From an uncultured Lachnospiraceae bacterium (GTDB lineage Bacteria > Bacillota_A > Clostridia > Lachnospirales > Lachnospiraceae), in contig CAJUQU010000225.1 in assembly GCA_910588595.1 (NCBI GenBank), forward strand, positions 1-6,817: a stretch of 6,817 bases of DNA. Direction: 5' to 3'. Position 1 is the stretch's first letter; the number at the start of each line of letters is the position of its first letter. Made by a program: the position numbers and the translations under genes. The notes beneath the pieces were generated by a model that saw nothing but the letters and a program-made list of their open reading frames with translations, searched no databases and had not been told where the DNA came from. Shown here in pieces: positions 1 through 4,342 of the stretch.

Positions 1-785
1 TCATCGGTTTTGGCTGGGGGATCGCGGGCGCGGCGTCTGCGACGCTGATCGCCCAGCTCGTGTCAAGCATCTTTTGCATCTGGCATATCAGAAAGATCGA
101 GCTGCTGCGCATGCAGCCGGAGGATTTCAGGCTGAGCGGCAGACTGGCGGGAGAACTGATGTATCTGGGTTTTCCCATGGCGTTTCAGAATGCGGTCATA
201 GCGGTGGGCGGCATGATCGTACAGGCTGTGGTAAACGGATTTGGCGTGGTTTTTATCGCTGGGTTTACGGCGACCAACAAGCTGTACGGTTTGCTGGAGA
301 TCGCGGCGACATCCTACGGTTATGCCATGGTGACATACATGGGGCAGAATATGGGCGCCGGAAAGGTCAGGCGCATTCATGACGGTATGCGGGCGGCTGT
401 GGTGATCGCACTGATCACATCTGTTGTGATCGCGGCGTGCATGCTGGGCTTTGGCAGACTCTTGCTGGGACTGTTCATATCGGGTTCCCCGGCGACGGTG
501 GAGGCGACGATGGAGGTCGCATATCACTATCTGGCGGTCATGAGCGTCTGTCTGCCGGTACTGTACATACTGCATGTGACGCGCTCCGCCATACAGGGCA
601 TGGGAAATACGGTGCTCCCGATGCTCTCGGGCGTCGCGGAGTTTGTCATGCGCACGGCAAGCGCGCTGCTCCTGCCGAGACTGATCGGTGAGAACGGCAT
701 TTTTTACGCGGAGATCATGGCGTGGATGGGGGCGGATGTGATCCTCGTCATCAGTTATTTTATCGTGGTGAGGAGATTGTCTTAA
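1..785 (+). CDS. MATE-family multidrug/toxin efflux transporter, C-terminal part (5'-truncated by window edge)
   Basis: The reading frame is open from base 3 to the TAA at 783-785, giving 260 codons. MATE proteins are usually about 450 residues, so roughly the second half is present and the start lies left of the window; internal ATG/GTG codons are not starts. Visible: about seven hydrophobic segments, matching the end of TM6 through TM12. The second MatE repeat is recognisable from YLGFPMAFQNAVIAVGG, then FTATNKLYGLLEIAATSYGY and TYMGQNMGAGK, a typical loop of the family. The protein ends in a short basic tail, VVRRLS. Known of the family: inner-membrane antiporters that export cationic drugs, metabolites or toxins using Na+ or H+ gradients. 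The substrate cannot be told from sequence. No stem-loop terminator is visible after the stop, so read-through into the regulator gene is possible. The family call is firm; the subfamily is not assigned. Confidence 0.93.
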   Translation, partial: IGFGWGIAGAASATLIAQLVSSIFCIWHIRKIELLRMQPEDFRLSGRLAGELMYLGFPMAFQNAVIAVGGMIVQAVVNGFGVVFIAGFTATNKLYGLLEIAATSYGYAMVTYMGQNMGAGKVRRIHDGMRAAVVIALITSVVIAACMLGFGRLLLGLFISGSPATVEATMEVAYHYLAVMSVCLPVLYILHVTRSAIQGMGNTVLPMLSGVAEFVMRTASALLLPRLIGENGIFYAEIMAWMGADVILVISYFIVVRRLS

Positions 786-819
786 TCAAATCTTAAACTT
801 TTACCCAATTGGAACTTAA
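780..819 (+). promoter_or_regulatory. Three CTTAA repeats upstream of the response regulator gene; candidate regulator-binding site
   Basis: CTTAA occurs at 781-785, 792-796 and 815-819. The first two are each preceded by T, giving TCTTAA-N5-TCTTAA with 11-bp periodicity; the third lies 23 bp further on, about two more turns. OmpR/PhoB-family regulators commonly bind hexamer direct repeats about one helical turn apart. The array begins on the MATE stop codon and its last copy lies between the proposed -35 and -10 of the regulator gene, a position suited to autoregulation. This is inference: the motif is AT-rich and short, so chance is a real alternative. Confidence 0.3.
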
Positions 820-837
820 AAATATATGGTATATACT
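809..837 (+). promoter_or_regulatory. Putative sigma-70-type promoter for the response regulator/kinase operon
   Basis: TTGGAA at 809-814 (4/6 to TTGACA), a 17-bp spacer, and TATACT at 832-837 (5/6 to TATAAT). TGG at 827-829 directly before TATATA could instead act as an extended -10 two bases upstream. The predicted start of transcription is near 844, leaving a leader of about 50 nt before the ATG at 895. The -35 overlaps the 8-bp palindrome CCAATTGG (805-812). The promoter would let the two-component pair be expressed apart from the MATE gene. Confidence 0.5.
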
Positions 838-882
838 TCTATCTGTGAGGACGAACCGGAGAGAGAAGTACAGGATTCAACA

Positions 883-888
883 GGGAGG
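883..888 (+). promoter_or_regulatory. Ribosome binding site deciding the response regulator start
   Basis: GGGAGG at 883-888 lies 6 nt before ATG 895. It fixes the start there rather than at the in-frame ATG at 826, which has no ribosome site and would lie upstream of the predicted transcription start. The REC domain also begins exactly at 895. GTG at 892 is a less likely in-frame alternative. Confidence 0.8.
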
Positions 889-894
889 TCAGTG

Positions 895-1587
895 ATGTAC
901 AACGTATTGGTGTGTGATGACGAGAGGGATATTGTGTCGGCGCTCAGGATCTATCTGACGGCTGAGGGGTATCAGGTGTATGAGGCTTACAATGGAAAGG
1001 AAGCTTTGGAGGTGCTTGCGAGGGAGACGATCCATCTGGTGCTCATGGATATCATGATGCCCGTTATGGACGGTATCACGGCGATGGTGAAGCTGCGGGA
1101 GCAGAGCAACGTACCGGTCATCATGCTGACAGCCAGGAGCGAGGACACCGATAAAGTGCTCGGACTCAACATCGGTGCGGACGATTACGTGACGAAACCG
1201 TTCAATCCGGTGGAGGTGCAGGCGCGTGTGAAATCCCAGCTCAGGCGTTACATGCAGCTTGGCAGCGGGGTGACGCCGAGGGTGGTCGAGACGCTTACGA
1301 TCGGAGGCATCGAGCTTGACGACCGCACCAAGGAAGTGACGCTCGACGGCGAGCGCGCGGCGCTGACACCGACAGAGTATGATATCCTCAAGCTTCTCAT
1401 GGAAAATCCGGGAAAAGTGTACTCCCCGGCACAGATTTACGCAGCAGTGTGGAACGACAGCCCGTACGGCACAGAGAATACGGTGGCGGTCCACATCCGG
1501 CATCTGCGGGAAAAACTCGAGTACAATCCGGCGGAGCCGCGGTATCTCAAATCTGTCTGGGGACGAGGTTACAAGTTGGAAGCATAA
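895..1587 (+). CDS. OmpR/PhoB-family response regulator transcription factor
   Basis: A complete 230-residue protein, normal for the family. It is the cytoplasmic partner of the kinase that follows: phosphotransfer from the kinase His would activate DNA binding. Receiver domain, residues 3-117: acidic pocket D8, D9; phospho-acceptor D52 in VLMDIMMP; switch residue T79 in MLTAR; conserved K101 in DDYVTKPF. C-terminal winged-helix domain, about 133-229: LTPTEYDILKLL, then the recognition region with NTVAVHIRHLREKLE and the closing hairpin SVWGRGYKLEA. All catalytic residues are intact. The start at 895 was chosen because it has a good ribosome site and the receiver domain begins at residue 3. 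The gap to the kinase start is 15 nt, so the two genes are almost certainly co-transcribed. The target genes are unknown; autoregulation and control of the neighbouring MATE exporter are guesses. A shorthand symbol such as VanR or PhoP would be over-naming. Confidence 0.96.
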   Translation: MYNVLVCDDERDIVSALRIYLTAEGYQVYEAYNGKEALEVLARETIHLVLMDIMMPVMDGITAMVKLREQSNVPVIMLTARSEDTDKVLGLNIGADDYVTKPFNPVEVQARVKSQLRRYMQLGSGVTPRVVETLTIGGIELDDRTKEVTLDGERAALTPTEYDILKLLMENPGKVYSPAQIYAAVWNDSPYGTENTVAVHIRHLREKLEYNPAEPRYLKSVWGRGYKLEA

Positions 1588-1602
1588 ACAGGAAAAAGGG
1601 TG

Positions 1603-4158
1603 ATGTTTAAGGTGAAAAAGTTAAGATATTCGATCGTGGCAAAGTGCCTGGCATGGCTGCTGTGCATTGTCTCAGCTGTAGGAACTGGAGTTCTTGGTCT
1701 GTGCCTGGCATGCGGTGTATATGGCGGTATGTGGGAGATGACGCGGGAGGAGGCACTCGAGGATTCCTACCGGTATGCCAATATGAACTATTCCGTGAAT
1801 GCGTTTAGCAATCGTGGGAGCAGCGCTCATGCAGAGGAACTGCGAGAGGAGTTTTTCAAGTATGGGATCATCAAGTCAAACGGTCTCGATGGCGTGAATC
1901 TTCATGACAAGATGTCCTATCTTGAAACGAACATGACGGAACAGGAGCTTGCGGATCTCAACCCCGACGAGCTGTTCCTCTATCTGTTTGTCGAGACGGT
2001 AAACGGTTCCAGAGCGTCTAAGGTGATGGAGTATTACGGCGATTATGCGGACATTGCGTCGCTGGCTGTCGAGAGCAGTAAGCTGATCGAGGATTCAGGC
2101 TGGTCGTATCTGTATGCGGACAGGATATGCTACGATGTCGCAGAGGGAGTCCTGTACTATCGCGCCGAGGGCAACTATTATCCGGTACAGAATGTATCGC
2201 TGTGCTATGACGGCAGTCAGGGAGCGACGGTGTACAACTATAACTATGATTTTAATACCGGGGGTTACAAGCTGAATTTCGAGAGCTTTGACACCGCGAT
2301 CTTTGACGGAGGCACAGATGCGTTTTCGGATGAAGGCGGGGGGGGGCAGGAAATGCAGCCGGATCAGGAGCGGATAGAGCAGATCCTTGGGGGCGAGGGC
2401 AGCGGAGGTGCAGTCAACCTGGCGGATCTGAACAACACGACGTTCAGCTGCAGCAAATGGGGAACGATCCTGCTGGACAATGTGCGGGGCATAACAGGCG
2501 ATGAACTGACGCTGATCGACTCCGACAATATCGCGGATGAATTCTTTGTCAGGGAGGCAGGGTACTATCTCAACGAGGACTACACGCTCGTGGTCCGGGA
2601 TGATATTCAGCCGGATGCGTACTGGGTGGTGTCACTCATTCCGGATCATGTCCCGTCAGACCGCGTGAGCATGTACAGTCAGGAGGGCTGGTTCATCGAT
2701 CTGTATTATGATCTTGTTGACATGAATCTGTTCCAGGGACTCGGGATCAGCATCTTTGTGCTGCTGCTGTCGTTTGGATTCCTGGTGTATGCGGCGGGGC
2801 GCCGCAGGACGGTGGAAGGGATCGTGCTCACCTGGTTTGACAGGATTCCGCTTGATATACTGACTGTGCTTGCGGGCGGTGCGGAATTGTTCATGGGGAT
2901 CCTGGCGCTATATATATTGTCGGCAACGGGCATATGGAGATCCGCAGACATCAGCCTGGGCGTGTGCAGTATGTTCGGTGTTATCATGACCGTGACTGCG
3001 ATCGCGTATATGCTGAGCCTTTGTGTGCGGGTGAAGGCGGGAAAATGGTGGAGAAACAGCGTCTGCTATCGGATCTACAGCCGGATACGCGATCTGATCA
3101 CAATGATCTTTCGGAATATCGAACTGCTATGGAAAGTGATCCTTTTTGTCGGGGTAGTTTCTGTCGTCGACCTGTTTCTCATAGCTGTCTTTGACTTTGG
3201 TGATACCGCGTTCGTTTTTTATCTGGGCCGGCGCCTGGCTATCTGTGCAGTATTGTGTGTGATCGTCATTCAGATCAGTAAACTGCAGAGAGCGGGGCAG
3301 TGTATGGCGGAGGGGGATCTCACGTACAAGATCGACACGAAAAAGATGTTCTGGGACTGCAAGAAGCACGGGGAGAATCTGAATAAGATCAGCGAGGGCA
3401 TGTCCAGGGCGGTCGACGAGCGCATGAAGAGCGAGCGCCTCAAGACGGAACTGATCACGAACGTGTCCCACGATATCAAGACGCCGCTCACATCCATCAT
3501 CAACTATGTGGATCTGCTCTCGAAGGAGGAGCTTCACAATGACAAGGCGGCAGAGTACCTCGAAGTACTTGAGCGGCAGTCTTCCAAACTGAAGAAGCTG
3601 ATCGAGGATCTGGTGGAGGCATCCAAGGCATCTTCCGGAAATCTGGCTGTTGACAGACAGCAGCTGGAGGTCGGTGTGTTCGTGACACAGACAGTGGGGG
3701 AATTTGAGGAGAGACTTTCGGTCGTAGGGCTGGAACTGATTGTCAGCAAACTGGATGAACCTGTATACATCATGACGGACGGCAGGCATCTCTGGCGTGT
3801 CATCGACAACCTGATGAACAACATCTGCAAATACGCGCAGGCAGGTTCAAGGGTGTACGTAAACCTGGAAGCGGCAGAACAGAGCGTGCGCATCACATTC
3901 CGCAATATATCAAAATATCCGCTGAACATCAGCGGTGAGGAGCTGATGGAACGCTTTGTGCGCGGGGATAAGTCGAGGAACACGGACGGGCATGGGCTGG
4001 GACTCTCCATAGCGCAGAGCCTGATGAAACTGATCAAAGGGAAGATGGATATCATTGTGGATGGGGATCTGTTCAAGGTCGAGCTCACCTTTGACAGATA
4101 TTGTGATACAATGAAAGAAAATGCAGACATTGACAGAAATAGTTGTATTTTGGTATAA
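1603..4158 (+). CDS. Membrane sensor histidine kinase with large extracytoplasmic domain and six predicted membrane segments
   Basis: An 851-residue sensor kinase, well above the usual 350-600, that should phosphorylate the upstream regulator. ATG 1603 is preceded by AGGA at 1590-1593 (9-nt spacing); GTG 1600 is an in-frame alternative. Order of parts (residues): TM1 about 16-39; extracytoplasmic sensor about 40-377, Tyr- and acid-rich, with a Gly/Gln-rich linker near 245-275 and no recognised domain; TM2 378-398; TM3 419-440; TM4 452-474; TM5 508-530; TM6 537-557; HAMP-like linker about 559-605 containing MAEGDLTYKI; HisKA with H623 in NVSHDIKTPLTS; HATPase from about 727 with N-box N740 in NLMNNICKYA and G2 box GHGLGLS at 796-802. 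The usual G1 box DxGxG is replaced by RNISKYPLNIS, as I recall for a set of Clostridia kinases, so the protein is probably active. A 17-residue tail after FDRY has no visible function, and its codons contain the next promoter. The ligand is unknown. Confidence 0.95.
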   Translation: MFKVKKLRYSIVAKCLAWLLCIVSAVGTGVLGLCLACGVYGGMWEMTREEALEDSYRYANMNYSVNAFSNRGSSAHAEELREEFFKYGIIKSNGLDGVNLHDKMSYLETNMTEQELADLNPDELFLYLFVETVNGSRASKVMEYYGDYADIASLAVESSKLIEDSGWSYLYADRICYDVAEGVLYYRAEGNYYPVQNVSLCYDGSQGATVYNYNYDFNTGGYKLNFESFDTAIFDGGTDAFSDEGGGGQEMQPDQERIEQILGGEGSGGAVNLADLNNTTFSCSKWGTILLDNVRGITGDELTLIDSDNIADEFFVREAGYYLNEDYTLVVRDDIQPDAYWVVSLIPDHVPSDRVSMYSQEGWFIDLYYDLVDMNLFQGLGISIFVLLLSFGFLVYAAGRRRTVEGIVLTWFDRIPLDILTVLAGGAELFMGILALYILSATGIWRSADISLGVCSMFGVIMTVTAIAYMLSLCVRVKAGKWWRNSVCYRIYSRIRDLITMIFRNIELLWKVILFVGVVSVVDLFLIAVFDFGDTAFVFYLGRRLAICAVLCVIVIQISKLQRAGQCMAEGDLTYKIDTKKMFWDCKKHGENLNKISEGMSRAVDERMKSERLKTELITNVSHDIKTPLTSIINYVDLLSKEELHNDKAAEYLEVLERQSSKLKKLIEDLVEASKASSGNLAVDRQQLEVGVFVTQTVGEFEERLSVVGLELIVSKLDEPVYIMTDGRHLWRVIDNLMNNICKYAQAGSRVYVNLEAAEQSVRITFRNISKYPLNISGEELMERFVRGDKSRNTDGHGLGLSIAQSLMKLIKGKMDIIVDGDLFKVELTFDRYCDTMKENADIDRNSCILV
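2338..2346 (+). repeat. Nine-G homopolymer inside the kinase sensor-domain coding sequence
   Basis: An uninterrupted run of nine G encodes part of the four-glycine stretch DEGGGGQE (G245-G248). Nine G keeps the frame open for the remaining 1.8 kb, so this length is the functional one. Loss of one G would hit TAG at 2375-2377; gain of one would hit TGA at 2502-2504. Either change removes the kinase core. Confidence 0.9.
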
Positions 4159-4159
4159 T
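4130..4159 (+). promoter_or_regulatory. Near-perfect sigma-70 promoter with extended -10, inside the 3' end of the kinase gene
   Basis: TTGACA at 4130-4135 and TATAAT at 4154-4159 are both exact consensus hexamers separated by 18 bp (17 is ideal). TGG at 4151-4153 supplies the TGn extended -10 element. The predicted transcription start is near 4166. The last nine kinase codons and the TAA stop overlap the promoter. It would drive the downstream large signalling gene after a leader of about 177 nt, or a short RNA ending at the 4201-4229 hairpin. Confidence 0.8.
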
Positions 4160-4179
4160 ATTATCAGATATTGAAGAGG

Positions 4180-4284
4180 ATGTCTGCAGGCATGTCAGCT
4201 GGCGGCATAGGGTTCATACCTATGCCGCCGAATTTGTTGATGTGCATTGTTTTCCAGGATGCTGGACTGTATTGGGAGCAGTAG
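4180..4284 (+). CDS. Possible 34-codon leader peptide (or 30 codons from ATG 4192)
   Basis: A short frame begins at ATG 4180, or at the in-frame ATG 4192, and ends at TAG 4282-4284, wholly within the transcribed leader of the large downstream gene. The purine-rich GAAGAGG at 4173-4179 touches ATG 4180 but is 12 nt from ATG 4192, so the second start is the better placed, though still imperfect. The peptide is small and fairly hydrophobic, containing SAGGIGFIPMPPNLL and ending DAGLYWEQ. The frame spans the perfect stem-loop at 4201-4229, which would let ribosome position affect folding, as in attenuation. There is no codon bias toward one amino acid that would name a signal. No homologue is recognised; it may be a chance frame. 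Confidence 0.2.
   Translation: MSAGMSAGGIGFIPMPPNLLMCIVFQDAGLYWEQ
4201..4229 (+). terminator. Perfect 11-bp stem-loop after the kinase gene; weak terminator or leader attenuator
   Basis: GGCGGCATAGG (4201-4211) pairs exactly with CCTATGCCGCC (4219-4229) around a 7-nt loop, GTTCATA. The stem is GC-rich and starts 42 nt after the kinase stop. The following bases GAATTTGTTG are only partly T-rich, so intrinsic termination is plausible but weak. Because it lies about 35 nt downstream of the predicted start from the 4130-4159 promoter, it may close the two-component operon, attenuate the next gene, or end a short RNA of about 70 nt. The sequence shows the structure; its role is inferred. Confidence 0.45.
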
Positions 4285-4342
4285 GATTTTAGGGCGGGAT
4301 CAGCGATCAGGCTGAAATAAAATGGTAGTCGGAGTAGTGGAA

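Larger units (their letters stand above)
4160..4342 (+). other. Long structured leader of the large signalling gene
   Basis: About 177 nt separate the predicted transcription start (near 4166) from ATG 4343. The leader holds the 4201-4229 stem-loop, the candidate small peptide frame, and a weaker 5-bp hairpin TCAGC/GCTGA at 4300-4304 and 4311-4315. The ribosome site of the large gene is GGAG at 4331-4334, 8 nt before the start. I do not recognise a known riboswitch class here. Confidence 0.4.

Noticed and set aside
63..575. 170-codon minus-strand frame opposite the MATE gene
   Set aside because: It is His/Arg/Gln-rich with no recognisable domain, and it lies opposite a well-conserved membrane protein. 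It is a shadow of GC-rich coding.
826..894. Upstream in-frame ATG extending the response regulator by 23 residues
   Set aside because: It has no ribosome site, the added residues fall outside the receiver fold, and it lies within the proposed promoter. GGGAGG plus ATG 895 is much better.
4091..4112. Second TTGACA with TACAAT near the kinase 3' end
   Set aside because: The spacer is only 10 bp, too short for a sigma-70 promoter. The 4130-4159 promoter has correct spacing.
3127..4130. Minus-strand frames of up to 220 codons opposite the kinase core
   Set aside because: They lie wholly opposite conserved HisKA/HATPase coding sequence, with no promoter or ribosome site and low-complexity composition.
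4144..4155. C-terminal CILV of the kinase resembles a CaaX prenylation motif
   Set aside because: Bacterial proteins are not prenylated by their own cells, and a sensor kinase is not an exported effector. The residues are encoded by bases of the promoter's spacer and -10 region, so coincidence is the simple explanation.
4300..4315. TCAGC/GCTGA hairpin just before the large gene
   Set aside because: Only 5 bp with a 6-nt loop and no T tract; too weak to call a terminator. It is mentioned only as part of the leader.
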